Assembly (NCBI GenBank): GCA_903855995.1
Contig: CAIOAN010000011.1
Coordinates: forward strand, 19,896 to 83,895
DNA from: an uncultured Opitutia bacterium
Lineage (GTDB): Bacteria > Verrucomicrobiota > Verrucomicrobiia > Opitutales > UBA953
Direction: 5' to 3'
Length of the DNA: 64,000 nt
The position numbers and the translations under genes were made by a program. Positions 26,545-34,631 of this stretch are shown here, piece after piece. A model generated the notes under the pieces. The model searched no databases. It was not told the DNA's origin and saw only the letters and a program-made list of their open reading frames with translations. Every line of letters begins with the position of its first letter. Position 1 is the stretch's first letter.

Positions 26545-27573
26545 TTATTCGCCGAAAAGGGTTCCTTGGGAGGATGCGGTATCCCCACCGGCGGGCGGCG
26601 GCTCAGCGTGGAGGTGCCGGGGCGGGCGAGTGACGCGGGCCGCCAGCGCACGCACGCGCTCCTGCGCGAGGCGCTCGACCGTCGCGGACAGTGCATGGCG
26701 AATCCACTTCGGCGTGAAAGACGCTGCCGAATAATCGCACGGGCCGTAGCCATGAACGCGACCCGCCTGCAGCAGCGCGTCGTTCTGCGCGAACTCGGCT
26801 TCGCTCTCCGGCACATAGACCGCGAAGGCCTTGCCGCCGTTCTTCCGCAATAGCGAGAAGACGGGTACGTCGCTCGGGCCGTCGGCGACATAGATCATAT
26901 TCTCAAACGGCACGCGGCGATCCTCGGTCCGCACGACGGCATTGACGTCAATCTCGGCGTTCTTGTTGGAGCCCTTGTTGATCTCGAAAAGGAAGCGGGT
27001 CTTGATCGTGTTGTCGACCATCGCGGCGACCTGCGTGATCTCCGTCGGCAAGTCGAGCGAGAGCTCATCCTGCTTGGTGAAGTGGGGCGGCAGCGGGTGC
27101 TCGAGGAATTCGCAGCCATAGATGCCGTCGCAATGCGCGGCGAGCGAGGTGCCGCGGATCATTTCGGCGAGACCCGTGCTGATGATGTAATGCTCCAGGA
27201 CGACCTCGACGTTGTGCTTACGACCGAGCTCGCGGACATACTCCTTGAGCGCTGGGAAGAAGGCAGGCAGGCCGGGGCAGAGTTCGATTTCGGCCCCAAG
27301 CTCCCGCAGGCGCTTGTTTGTGAGGCCCTTCATCAGCCCGGACTTCACGTAGCTGAGGAGGTGGTTTAAGTAGACCGAGTCCTTGGGCGTACGGATGCCC
27401 TTGCGGGCGTAAAGTGCTGGCAGCTGGTTGGTTTCCTTCCAGAATTGCTCCTCATCGACCCCGAAAGCCTTGAACAGCGGGGTCTGCATGTAGCCTGGGC
27501 AAAGGGTCTTGTCGAAATCCCAAACACAGGTGACGACGTGGGTGCCGCGAAGCGCGGGTTCCTTGGGCTGCAT
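26545..27573 (-). CDS. HAD superfamily hydrolase
   Basis: A 342-residue cytosolic HAD-type phosphatase-like protein. The nucleophile motif DFDKT (residues 19-23) lies near the N-terminus, and the later motif region IYVADGPSDVPVFSLL carries the acidic metal-binding residues. A large insertion between them (about 40-200) forms a cap domain. The substrate is unknown. The ATG at 27573 puts the first beta strand just before the nucleophile. It is directly upstream of ftsK (2 bp gap) and divergent from prfA. Confidence 0.88.
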   Translation of the reverse strand: MQPKEPALRGTHVVTCVWDFDKTLCPGYMQTPLFKAFGVDEEQFWKETNQLPALYARKGIRTPKDSVYLNHLLSYVKSGLMKGLTNKRLRELGAEIELCPGLPAFFPALKEYVRELGRKHNVEVVLEHYIISTGLAEMIRGTSLAAHCDGIYGCEFLEHPLPPHFTKQDELSLDLPTEITQVAAMVDNTIKTRFLFEINKGSNKNAEIDVNAVVRTEDRRVPFENMIYVADGPSDVPVFSLLRKNGGKAFAVYVPESEAEFAQNDALLQAGRVHGYGPCDYSAASFTPKWIRHALSATVERLAQERVRALAARVTRPPRHLHAEPPPAGGDTASSQGTLFGE

Positions 27574-27678
27574 GATGATCGAAAGGGTTGAAGGTCGGGC
27601 TTGCGGAGAAGGACCTGCCGCACTCCATTGAATAACGAACAGGCCTGTCCTGTCCAAGCCCGATTAGCCCCCTTCCCG

Positions 27679-28770
27679 ATGTCCGCCAGCCCCCTCCGCC
27701 CCGACCTATCCAGCTTTCGCCGCCGCCTGGCCGAACTCGAAGGCCTGATGGCCGACCCAGCCACCTTTGGCGACAGCCGGAAGGCGGCTGCCCTGGGAGC
27801 CGAACTCCGTTTCACGTCCAAGGCGGTCAAGGCCGACGACGTTCTCACGGGGTATGAAAAAGAGCTCGCCGAGGCCCATGCCCTTTCAAGCGAGCAGGAT
27901 GCCGAAATGCGCCGCATGGCCGAAGAGGAAATCGCCCGCCTGACCCCCGCCGTCGAGGCCTCCCGCGAACTGCTTATCCGGGCCATCATCCCGCCCAATC
28001 CAGATGACTCCCGCAACGCGCTGGTGGAAATCCGGGCCGGTACGGGCGGCGAAGAAGCCTCCCTTTTCGCAGCCGAACTCCTGCGCGCCTACACCCGCTT
28101 CGCCGAAAAGAAGGGCTGGAAGTGCGAACTAATGTCGCTCTCGCATTCCGATCTCGGTGGCGTCCGTGACGCGGTGATCCTGATCGAAGGCGAAGGGGCC
28201 ACCGCCCTGCTCCGCCATGAAGCCGGTGTCCATCGCGTCCAACGCGTCCCGGCCACCGAAGCCTCCGGCCGCGTCCACACCTCGGCCGCCACAGTCGCCG
28301 TGCTCCCGGAAGCCGAAGAAGCCGAAGTCGTCCTGAAACCCGAAGACCTTGATATGTCCGTCGCCCGTGCCAGCGGCGCCGGCGGTCAGCACGTCAATAA
28401 GACCGAGTCCGCGGTGCAGATCATCCACAAGCCGACGGGGCTGATGGTCTACTGCGCCGATGAACGCTCCCAGCTGCGTAACCGCGTCAAAGCCCTCCGC
28501 GTGCTTCGCTCCCGCCTGCTCGACCTGACCCGCGCCAAGGAACGCGAGGCGCGCGCCGACGCCCGCAAGACACAGGTGGGTTCGGGCGATCGCTCCGAAC
28601 GCATCCGCACTTATAACTTCCCGCAAAACCGGATCACCGACCATCGCATCGACCTGACGGTACACGGGATCGAACAAGTGCTCGAAGGAAACCTGGATCA
28701 GCTCGTCGACGCCCTCTTCGAGGCCGATTTGCGCGAGCGCGCTGAGGCGATTACTCGTCCGTCAGCTTAA
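27679..28770 (+). CDS. prfA: Peptide chain release factor 1
   Basis: A 363-residue factor that ends translation at UAA and UAG. The peptidyl-hydrolysis motif GGQ is at residues 235-237, and the stop-codon-reading tripeptide is PAT (191-193), which marks RF1 rather than RF2. The N-terminal helical domain and the C-terminal part have normal lengths. The ATG at 27679 agrees with family length. The gene's 3' end overlaps by 20 bp the end of the convergent membrane protein gene. Confidence 0.97.
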   Translation: MSASPLRPDLSSFRRRLAELEGLMADPATFGDSRKAAALGAELRFTSKAVKADDVLTGYEKELAEAHALSSEQDAEMRRMAEEEIARLTPAVEASRELLIRAIIPPNPDDSRNALVEIRAGTGGEEASLFAAELLRAYTRFAEKKGWKCELMSLSHSDLGGVRDAVILIEGEGATALLRHEAGVHRVQRVPATEASGRVHTSAATVAVLPEAEEAEVVLKPEDLDMSVARASGAGGQHVNKTESAVQIIHKPTGLMVYCADERSQLRNRVKALRVLRSRLLDLTRAKEREARADARKTQVGSGDRSERIRTYNFPQNRITDHRIDLTVHGIEQVLEGNLDQLVDALFEADLRERAEAITRPSA

Positions 28771-29254
28771 GCATCGCGCTTTCCTCGCCGACGAGGAATT
28801 GCCCGCGGGCGGCGTGACCGTCGTCGATCCAGCGATCGACCACCAGCAAGGTCCGCTGGAACGAACGCCCCGGACTCTCTGGCGTGAAGATGATGGCAGG
28901 CTTGCCCGCGGAGCCCTTCTGCACAAACCGCCACGTGCCCGACAAAGGGCATTGCGCGAGACTCTGCGAGAGGGCGGCGGCGTTGAATGGCGTAAGCTCG
29001 GCCGGCACCCGTGTGAAATCGAAATCTGTCGGCCAGAGCTCCTTCTCCGCGTGAAATTGCAGAATAGTCGTGCGGGCCGCCTGGAAAACCTTCGAGACCG
29101 CGTCGGCCTTGGCGTGATCCTGCACCACAAAGAACCCGGCCAGGACCAGACCCGCCACCAGCCCCAGGAGACCGAGCGAGAACGCGGACCGCCAAAGCGG
29201 GGTCAGCGGAACGCGGACGATCGTGACATCCTTGGTGGGGTCTTCTTCGGACAT
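28751..29254 (-). CDS. Hypothetical single-pass membrane protein
   Basis: An unrecognised 167-residue protein. A short acidic cytosolic N-terminus is followed by one transmembrane segment (about 24-46) and a soluble periplasmic domain. The helix after the membrane segment (about 50-72), followed by a beta-rich tail, gives it the look of a pseudopilin-like protein, but it lacks a prepilin peptidase site. It overlaps the 3' end of prfA by 20 bp in convergent orientation. No function is assigned. Confidence 0.7.
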   Translation of the reverse strand: MSEEDPTKDVTIVRVPLTPLWRSAFSLGLLGLVAGLVLAGFFVVQDHAKADAVSKVFQAARTTILQFHAEKELWPTDFDFTRVPAELTPFNAAALSQSLAQCPLSGTWRFVQKGSAGKPAIIFTPESPGRSFQRTLLVVDRWIDDGHAARGQFLVGEESAMLKLTDE

Positions 29255-29343
29255 ACGGAGAAGCCCATCATTGCCCCTCCGGAGTCCGACTCAAGCCTCG
29301 AGGGCTTGTTTTGTGCCTTGGAGAAAGCCAGCCGCCCGCCTTG

Positions 29344-30135
29344 ATGGGAGCCATGGACGCGGACTACCTCCAACGCTTCGCCGGCATCGGCCGACTCTAC
29401 GGACGCGCCGGCATGGAGCGGCTCGCGGCCTCGTCATTCATGGTCGTCGGCCTCGGCGGCGTCGGCTCCTGGACCGTCGAAGCCCTCGCCCGCTCTGGCG
29501 TCGGCCATGTGGCGCTGGTCGACGGTGACAGCGTGTGCGTCTCCAACACGAACCGACAGTTGCACGCCCTTGCAGGCAATATCGGCAAGCCAAAGACCGA
29601 GGCCGTCGCGGAACGGGCGCGGGCGATTCATCCGGCGATCCGCACCACGCTGCACACGCGTTTTCTCTCCCGCTTCAATCCACACGAGGTGCTGGCGGAT
29701 TTCGACGGCGTGGTGATCGACGCGATGGATGCGTTGTCTCCGAAATGCGGCCTGATCGCCGAAGCGGTGAAGCGGAAACTGCGCGTGGTGTCGGTCGGCG
29801 GCTGCGCGGGGCGGCTCGACGGCACGCGCCTGAAAGTGACGGATCTCCGGGACTCGCGAGACGATCCGCTGATGATGCTCGTGCGCAAACGCCTGCGGCA
29901 GAACTTCGACTTCCCGCGAGGCAAGACGCCCTTCGGCGTTTCCTGCGTCTGGTCTGATGAGCCGTTCACCCAGCCGACCGACTGCGAAGGCCTGCCGGGC
30001 GGCGAGATTCCCGAGGGTGAAGACCTACACCCGAACTGCGAGTGGGGCTATGGCACCGCGTCGCACGTCGCCGGCGCCTTCGGTCTGGCCGCCGCCGGCG
30101 AAGCCCTGCGCCTAAGCCTACTCCCCAAGGAATAA
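29344..30135 (+). CDS. tcdA: tRNA threonylcarbamoyladenosine dehydratase
   Basis: A 263-residue E1-like (ThiF/MoeB-type) enzyme that uses ATP to cyclise t6A37 to ct6A in ANN-decoding tRNAs. The first segments follow the TcdA pattern: QRFAGIGRLYG, then the nucleotide-binding loop VGLGGVGSWTVEALARSG, and NTNRQLHAL. The C-terminal half contains the typical TcdA region PLMMLVRKRLR. Two ATG codons, 29344 and 29353, are close together and I cannot choose firmly between them. The gene overlaps the convergent tatD gene by 18 bp. Confidence 0.93.
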   Translation: MGAMDADYLQRFAGIGRLYGRAGMERLAASSFMVVGLGGVGSWTVEALARSGVGHVALVDGDSVCVSNTNRQLHALAGNIGKPKTEAVAERARAIHPAIRTTLHTRFLSRFNPHEVLADFDGVVIDAMDALSPKCGLIAEAVKRKLRVVSVGGCAGRLDGTRLKVTDLRDSRDDPLMMLVRKRLRQNFDFPRGKTPFGVSCVWSDEPFTQPTDCEGLPGGEIPEGEDLHPNCEWGYGTASHVAGAFGLAAAGEALRLSLLPKE

Positions 30136-30915
30136 CCGGCGGAAGTTGCGGGCGGTCATCTCGGCCGACGATGCGGATGAAACGCCCAGCGTGCGAGCGA
30201 GCTCCTCGTTATTACGCACGAGGTTCGACGGGTGGTTCTGTTCCGTGCCATCCGCCGCGGGCGGGAGCGCGCGCACACGAAATTCCGGGGCAGGGCAAAG
30301 CGCGGGCGCATCCGTCTCTACGAGAATGCGCTCACGCGGAATCGCCGCGGCGAACTGGACCCGGAGGTCGGCCTTGCGCGGGATGAGATGGTGCGCGCTG
30401 AAGGAGAAATAGGCTCCGAGTCTGGCGAGCTCCGGGACGAGCTCGACCGGGCCGTTCCAACTGTGCAGGAGGAATCCCCGGAGCGGGAGATCAGCCGCCC
30501 GCAGGATATCCATCAACGGCCCGATAGCTTTCACACAATGAATCGTGAGGGCGCGGTCAAATTCGACGGCCAAGGCCAGCTGGATGCGGAACGCCTGCTC
30601 CTGCGCGAGGGCATCGAAATCCTTCACCCAACGGTCGAGCCCCATCTCGCCGACGCCGGCGGCGGGATTCTTAAGAAGCAGACCACGGAGTTGCTCCGCC
30701 CAATCTGGCGGTGCGGTCGGCACGTCCCAGGGATGCAATCCGAACGAGAGCAGATTGCGCGGGTCGCGGCGGCCGAGAGCGGACACATCTTCCCAGTCGG
30801 AGGGGGCGCTGCCGTTGATCATCGCCAGGCCCACGCCGTCCGCCCGGGCTTGCTCGACCGCGGCGTAGGGCACCTCGGCGAACTGATAGTGGCAATGGGC
30901 GTCGCAGAATTCCAT
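30118..30915 (-). CDS. TatD family metal-dependent hydrolase
   Basis: A 265-residue TIM-barrel amidohydrolase-type protein related to TatD DNases. The opening FCDAHCHYQFAE carries the HxH metal motif. A further His lies in the LTIHCVKAIGP segment, another in FLLHSWNG, and the final acidic residue is in ILVETDAP. TatD relatives act as 3'-5' exonucleases or quality-control deacylases; the exact substrate is not predictable. It is separate from the TatD-like EboB at 44329-45144. The ATG at 30915 is the start closest to the family N-terminus. Confidence 0.9.
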   Translation of the reverse strand: MEFCDAHCHYQFAEVPYAAVEQARADGVGLAMINGSAPSDWEDVSALGRRDPRNLLSFGLHPWDVPTAPPDWAEQLRGLLLKNPAAGVGEMGLDRWVKDFDALAQEQAFRIQLALAVEFDRALTIHCVKAIGPLMDILRAADLPLRGFLLHSWNGPVELVPELARLGAYFSFSAHHLIPRKADLRVQFAAAIPRERILVETDAPALCPAPEFRVRALPPAADGTEQNHPSNLVRNNEELARTLGVSSASSAEMTARNFRRLFLGE

Positions 30916-31006
30916 CGAGTGCAACCGATGCTGACCGTGACGCCCGGCGCCTCAACGACGAACCACCTTGCCCTGCCGCCCCGCCCTCGCCTATCTCCGT
31001 GGCAGG

Positions 31007-31903
31007 ATGAAGACGCCGCCCTTGCCCACCGAAGCGCTGATGACCGTCACTGGCCTACCCTACCCGCTCAAGGCGAAGGGCAAGGTCCGTGAAGTCTTCG
31101 ACCTCGGCACGCATTATTTGATTGTCGCGACTGACCGTCTCTCGGCCTTCGACGTCGTGATGCCCAACGGCGTCCCGGGCAAAGGCATCCTCCTCACCCA
31201 GATCAGCCTTTGGTGGTTTGATCAAGCCCGCCTCGTCTTCCCGACGCACCTCGTGCCCGACCACGCCAACGCGCTGGCCAAGGCCCTGCACGGCCACGAA
31301 CACCTGATCCCGCGCTCGATGCTCGTGCGTAAGCTCAAGCCCCTTCCGGTCGAAGCCGTCGTCCGCGGCTACCTCGCCGGCAGCGGCTTCAAGGAATACC
31401 AAAAGACCGGTGGCATCCTCGACCACCCGCTCCCCGCCGGCCTGCTCGACGGCTCTAAACTACCGCAACCGATTTTCACCCCTTCCACCAAGGCCGCCGA
31501 GGGCCACGACGAAGCCATCACCCGCGCGCGCTGCGGCGAAATCCTCGGCGAGAAGGTTTTCCGCACGGTGCAGGAAACTTCCATCGCCTTATATCGCATG
31601 GGTGCCGAACGCGCGGCCAAGGCGGGCGTCATCCTGGCCGATACGAAGTTCGAGTTCGGCAGCGCCGCCGATGGCTCGCTCGTGCTGATCGACGAAGTCC
31701 TCACGCCCGATTCGTCGCGCTACTGGCCGGCCGCCACCTGGCAGCCCGGTCGCGCCCAGCCTTCCTACGACAAACAGTTTGTCCGCGACTGGCTCGAAGC
31801 CCAGCCGTGGAACAAGACCGCACCGGGCCCGACCCTGCCAGCGGAGGTCGTCCAGAAGACGCAGGCGCTCTATGCGGAGTGCCTCGAACGCCTCACGGCT
31901 TGA
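31007..31903 (+). CDS. purC: Phosphoribosylaminoimidazole-succinocarboxamide synthase (SAICAR synthase)
   Basis: A 298-residue enzyme of de novo purine synthesis that joins CAIR and aspartate using ATP. Conserved segments are visible in order: KGKVREVFDLG, TDRLSAFDVVMPNGVPGKG, RSMLVRKLKPLPVEAVVRGYLAGSG, KAAEGHDEAI and LADTKFEFG. It is of the longer type, as in yeast and many Gram-negatives. The ATG at 31007, 7 bp after a purine-rich GGCAGG, is chosen as the start. It is followed by the repeat-rich gap at 31904-32140. Confidence 0.96.
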   Translation: MKTPPLPTEALMTVTGLPYPLKAKGKVREVFDLGTHYLIVATDRLSAFDVVMPNGVPGKGILLTQISLWWFDQARLVFPTHLVPDHANALAKALHGHEHLIPRSMLVRKLKPLPVEAVVRGYLAGSGFKEYQKTGGILDHPLPAGLLDGSKLPQPIFTPSTKAAEGHDEAITRARCGEILGEKVFRTVQETSIALYRMGAERAAKAGVILADTKFEFGSAADGSLVLIDEVLTPDSSRYWPAATWQPGRAQPSYDKQFVRDWLEAQPWNKTAPGPTLPAEVVQKTQALYAECLERLTA

Positions 31904-31950
31904 GATAACAAAGAGGCCTGGAGTCCCAGAGGCCCCGAGGGAGGGACTGA

Positions 31951-31970
31951 GAGTATTGAGTATGGAGTAT
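31951..31970. repeat. TACTC-type short intergenic repeat, inverted copy
   Basis: GAGTATTGAGTATGGAGTAT is the reverse complement of the ATACTCCATACTCAATACTC repeats at 33821-33846 and 50460-50484. It occurs next to the GGTAGGG palindromes in all three gaps. Confidence 0.7.
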
Positions 31971-31990
31971 CGGGGGAGTGCTGCCTTCGA

Positions 31991-32046
31991 GGTAGGGCTG
32001 ACCAACCTTGGTCAGCCGCGGTTGAGCGAGGCGCTCAACCCTACCC
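31991..32046. repeat. GGTAGGG/CCCTACC-bordered double palindrome
   Basis: A closing stem GGTAGGG (31991-31997) / CCCTACC (32039-32045) encloses two hairpins: GGCTGACCAA / TTGGTCAGCC (31996-32017) and GGTTGAGCG / CGCTCAACC (32020-32040). As RNA or cruciform DNA it would form a three-way junction. It is one of several related modules in the window. Confidence 0.8.
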
Positions 32047-32054
32047 AAGACAAA

Positions 32055-32084
32055 GGACCACCGCACGTGGTGCTGTCCCTACCC
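32055..32084. repeat. GGTAGGG-type palindrome, inverted orientation
   Basis: On the minus strand: GGGTAGGGACAGCACCACG followed by TGCGGTGG. It shares the GTAGGGACAGCACCACGTG core with the copies at 33595 and 50243. Confidence 0.75.
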
Positions 32085-32140
32085 GATATGTCGCGGAACC
32101 GCGGTCGACAGGCAGGGTCGGACAGGTTACCTCATCGACC

Positions 32141-33268
32141 ATGAAGCCGACCCCGCTCCTCGCCCTCCTACTTGCCTCCGTCGCCTTCGCCGCACCGGAG
32201 CCCAAGTTCCGCATGCAGGAAATCGATAAGATCAGCATCGGCTACGGACTCGCCATCGCCGACGTCGATGGCGACGGCAAGCCCGACATCATCCTCGCCG
32301 ACCAGCACACGGTGCAGTGGTATCATAACCCGGACTGGAAGAAGCACGTCATCGCCGAGAACCTCACGAAGGACGACAATGTGTGCATCGCCGCCCGCGA
32401 TATCGATGGCTCGGGTAAATGCGCCATCGCCGTCGGGGCCGGCTGGAATCCTTCCGACACGGTCAAGAGTGGCGCTGTCTTCTTTCTCATCCCGCCGGCC
32501 GATCGCACCCAAAAATGGGAGGCCGTAAAGTTGCATCACGAACCTACCGTGCACCGCATGCAATGGGTCGAAGTTTCCAAGGGCCGCTGGGACCTGGTCG
32601 TCCAACCCTTGCACGGGGTCGGCAACAAAGCCGGCGTGGGGGTGGGTGCGAAGATGCTCGCCTACGAAAAGCCGGCGAACCCCAAAGACGAATGGAAGGT
32701 GCGCGTCGTCAATGATGTCAGCCACATGACGCATAATCTGCAGCCTGTCCGCTGGGTCGCCGGCTCCGCCCAACAGATTATCTCCGGCTCCAAAGAAGGC
32801 CTCTGGCTGAACGCGCCACAAGGTGAAGGCTGGACCGCCGTCCAGATGACGAACGTCGCCGTCGGCGAGGTTCGTGACGGCAAGCTGCCGAACGGCCAAA
32901 CCTACCTTGCCACGGTCGAGCCGATGCACGGCACCGCTTCCGCCATTTACACCAAGGCCTCCGATAGCACCTGGAACCGCCTACAGGTCCTCGATGGTTT
33001 CAAGGATGGCCATGCGATCGCTTGCGCCGACTTTCTCGGCACCGGCTCGGATCAATTCATGGTCGGCTGGCGCGGCACGGACCCCGGCATCCGCCTGCTC
33101 ACCCCCAACGACGATGCCGGCAAGACCTGGCGCACCAGCGTCATCTCCACCAAGGAAGCCGCCGTCGAAGATTTCAAAGCCGCCGACCTCAATGGCGACG
33201 GCAAGCCCGACCTGATCGTCGCTGGCCGCCAGACCAAGAACCTCGTCATCTTCTGGAACGACCGCTGA
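32141..33268 (+). CDS. FG-GAP/VCBS repeat secreted protein
   Basis: A 375-residue protein with a signal peptide (residues 1-18, ending VAFAA). The mature part contains FG-GAP/VCBS-type calcium-binding blade signatures, the clearest being GLAIADVDGDGKPDIILAD near the N-terminus and DFKAADLNGDGKPDLIVAG at the C-terminus. It is thus probably a beta-propeller. Such proteins in verrucomicrobia are secreted and often bind carbohydrate or mediate adhesion. The specific ligand is unknown. A strong terminator follows. Confidence 0.87.
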   Translation: MKPTPLLALLLASVAFAAPEPKFRMQEIDKISIGYGLAIADVDGDGKPDIILADQHTVQWYHNPDWKKHVIAENLTKDDNVCIAARDIDGSGKCAIAVGAGWNPSDTVKSGAVFFLIPPADRTQKWEAVKLHHEPTVHRMQWVEVSKGRWDLVVQPLHGVGNKAGVGVGAKMLAYEKPANPKDEWKVRVVNDVSHMTHNLQPVRWVAGSAQQIISGSKEGLWLNAPQGEGWTAVQMTNVAVGEVRDGKLPNGQTYLATVEPMHGTASAIYTKASDSTWNRLQVLDGFKDGHAIACADFLGTGSDQFMVGWRGTDPGIRLLTPNDDAGKTWRTSVISTKEAAVEDFKAADLNGDGKPDLIVAGRQTKNLVIFWNDR

Positions 33269-33287
33269 GGCGTCCGGCATAGGCATG

Positions 33288-33313
33288 AAAAAGCCCTCGT
33301 GAGAGGGCTTTTT
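33288..33313 (+). terminator. Rho-independent terminator
   Basis: AAAAAGCCCTC / GAGGGCTTTTT with a GTGA loop, 20 bp after the FG-GAP gene. The symmetrical A and T runs make it usable from both sides, so it may also end the leftward tRNA-Gln transcript. Confidence 0.9.
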
Positions 33314-33325
33314 GCTTTCAGGAAA

Positions 33326-33396
33326 TAGTCCGACTAGGATTTGAACCTAGACAAGGAGAATCAGAATCTCCTGTGCTACCATTACACCATCGGACT
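33326..33396 (-). tRNA. tRNA-Gln(CTG)
   Basis: Read on the minus strand, the sequence folds as a full cloverleaf: acceptor AGTCCGA / TCGGACT, D stem GTGT / GCAC, anticodon stem GGAGA / TCTCC with loop TTCTGAT (anticodon CTG, + strand 33362-33364), and T stem CTAGG / CCTAG around TTCAAAT. CCA is not encoded. It decodes CAG. Confidence 0.95.
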
Positions 33397-33477
33397 GTCC
33401 TGAGTCGGTTGACGATGGGACTCCCCAGCGGTTCGTCAAAAAGAAAGGAGAGTCATTCGGTGCCGAAATTGCCTTAA

Positions 33478-33846
33478 AACAGAGGCCCAGAGGCCCGGAG
33501 GCTCAGTTGACCAGAGGGACATTCCCGTTTCGGGTGGCGGGTGGCAGCCTCAGGTGGCGGGTGGCAGGATGAAATTTCCTGGTGCCTGGATCGAGGTAGG
33601 GACAGCACCACGTGATGTCCTCTGCCGCCGAACGCACGACTCAGATTAGGACGCGATAGTGATCACGTCCCTACCTCAAGACAGCCGCAGCCCAATCATC
33701 CGGTTTACGTCTCCCTTTGAGCGCCATATTTACCCCGCCACCTGAACCCCGGGGCCGCCACCCGAAACGAGAACTAGGGCAGCACGCGGTGCTGACCCTA
33801 CCTTAAGATAATCACTCCCCAATACTCCATACTCAATACTCCATAT
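33478..33846. repeat. Composite intergenic repeat region
   Basis: The 495-base gap between tRNA-Gln and the Doc gene (33397-33891) has no gene and is built from repeats. They are GGTGGCGGGTGGCAG twice (33533-33547, 33553-33567) with inverted versions at 33736-33766; a GGTAGGGAC (33595-33603) / GTCCCTACC (33667-33675) bordered module with inner palindromes; a second palindrome at 33774-33802 with stem AGCAC/GTGCT; and ATACTCCATACTCAATACTC at 33821-33846. The same building blocks recur at 31951-32084 and 50243-50484. Confidence 0.8.
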
Positions 33847-33891
33847 ACCCTCCTTCACCTCTCTCCCATCCTCGAGTCCTCCAGCCCTCGC

Positions 33892-34320
33892 TTACTTCCT
33901 CTTCTTCGGCTTCTTGGCGACCTTCGGTAACAAGGCTCTCAACAGCCTCGTGGCCTCTTCGCGATCAATCTTCGAGTCGGCGATTGCAAAGGTGAGCTGC
34001 TCCCATTTGACCGAATCAGGCTTCGGCTTCACGCCATTCAAGCGGAGAAAGACCAAGGCCGCACCCAAAGCCGTCCGTTTATTCCCATCCAGAAACGGGC
34101 GATTCCGGCAAAGGTAGAAAAGATAAGCCGCCGCGACTTCAGCGAGATCTGCAAACGGCGAGAAACCTCCGATGGTGACCTGCGGGGCCGCGACGGCGGA
34201 TTCCAGTAACGAAGGTTCGCGCAGGCCGTCGGCACCGCCGAAACCCGCCAGTGCCGCCGCATGGATTTCACGAACGATTTCCACCGAAAGGTGGAAGCAA
34301 TTCTCCGGCGTGATCTTCAC
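33892..34320 (-). CDS. Doc/Fic-type toxin, possibly inactive
   Basis: A 142-residue Doc-like protein of the Fic fold. Doc toxins of the phd/doc type phosphorylate EF-Tu and stop translation. The family signature is normally H-P-F-x-D-G-N-K-R; here it reads RPFLDGNKR (residues 74-82), with arginine (codon CGC) in place of the catalytic histidine. A single base change from CAC would explain it, so the protein may have lost activity. A Lys/Arg-rich tail ends the protein. It starts with GTG inside a GTGA overlap with the antitoxin gene, giving translational coupling. Confidence 0.88.
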   Translation of the reverse strand: MKITPENCFHLSVEIVREIHAAALAGFGGADGLREPSLLESAVAAPQVTIGGFSPFADLAEVAAAYLFYLCRNRPFLDGNKRTALGAALVFLRLNGVKPKPDSVKWEQLTFAIADSKIDREEATRLLRALLPKVAKKPKKRK

Positions 34321-34544
34321 GCGAGCTTCCGCATCGTGCGGGCATAGTTCTTCATCACGCCGCGGACGGCCGCCGTTACTTCCTCCTTGGAGGGACGAGG
34401 GCGGAGAGGGGTAATGGTGATCGTGCCGCCTTCATGCACCTCGACATTGACGTCATCCCCGACCTTAAGGCGGGCGAGCTCCATCAGAGCGGCATCGAAA
34501 ACGAGTCCTTGGGAATTACCGAGCTTGGTCAGTTTTTTATGCAT
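34317..34544 (-). CDS. AbrB/MazE-type antitoxin
   Basis: A 75-residue protein with an N-terminal swapped-hairpin AbrB/MazE/SpoVT DNA-binding domain (KLGNSQGLVFDAALMELARLKVGDDVNVEV, residues 6-36) and a charged C-terminal region likely to bind the toxin. It precedes and overlaps the Doc-like gene by 4 bp. AbrB-type antitoxins usually repress their own operon, and a perfect 8+8 palindrome lies 2 bp before this start codon. Doc partners are more often Phd-type, so this is a mixed pair. Confidence 0.9.
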   Translation of the reverse strand: MHKKLTKLGNSQGLVFDAALMELARLKVGDDVNVEVHEGGTITITPLRPRPSKEEVTAAVRGVMKNYARTMRKLA

Positions 34545-34546
34545 GG

Positions 34547-34579
34547 GTAATACAATGTATTACTCTTTAAGCATGTCAA
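34547..34579 (-). promoter_or_regulatory. Promoter and operator of the AbrB/Doc toxin-antitoxin operon
   Basis: Perfect inverted repeat GTAATACA-A-TGTATTAC (34547-34563) immediately upstream of the antitoxin start. A consensus -35 TTGACA lies at 34574-34579 on the minus strand, so the palindrome covers the expected -10 and transcription start. This fits autorepression by the AbrB-type protein and implies a very short leader. Confidence 0.65.
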
Positions 34580-34631
34580 GTCGGTCCAACAAGGAACTCG
34601 CCCCAGGTTGAATTTCTAAAATCCGCCCTCC

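Noticed and set aside
30118..30915. This TatD gene as a part of the ebo-type cluster
   Set aside because: It is about 8.6 kb away, among housekeeping genes, and its metal motif (HCH) is of the ordinary TatD type, unlike the EboB-like protein.
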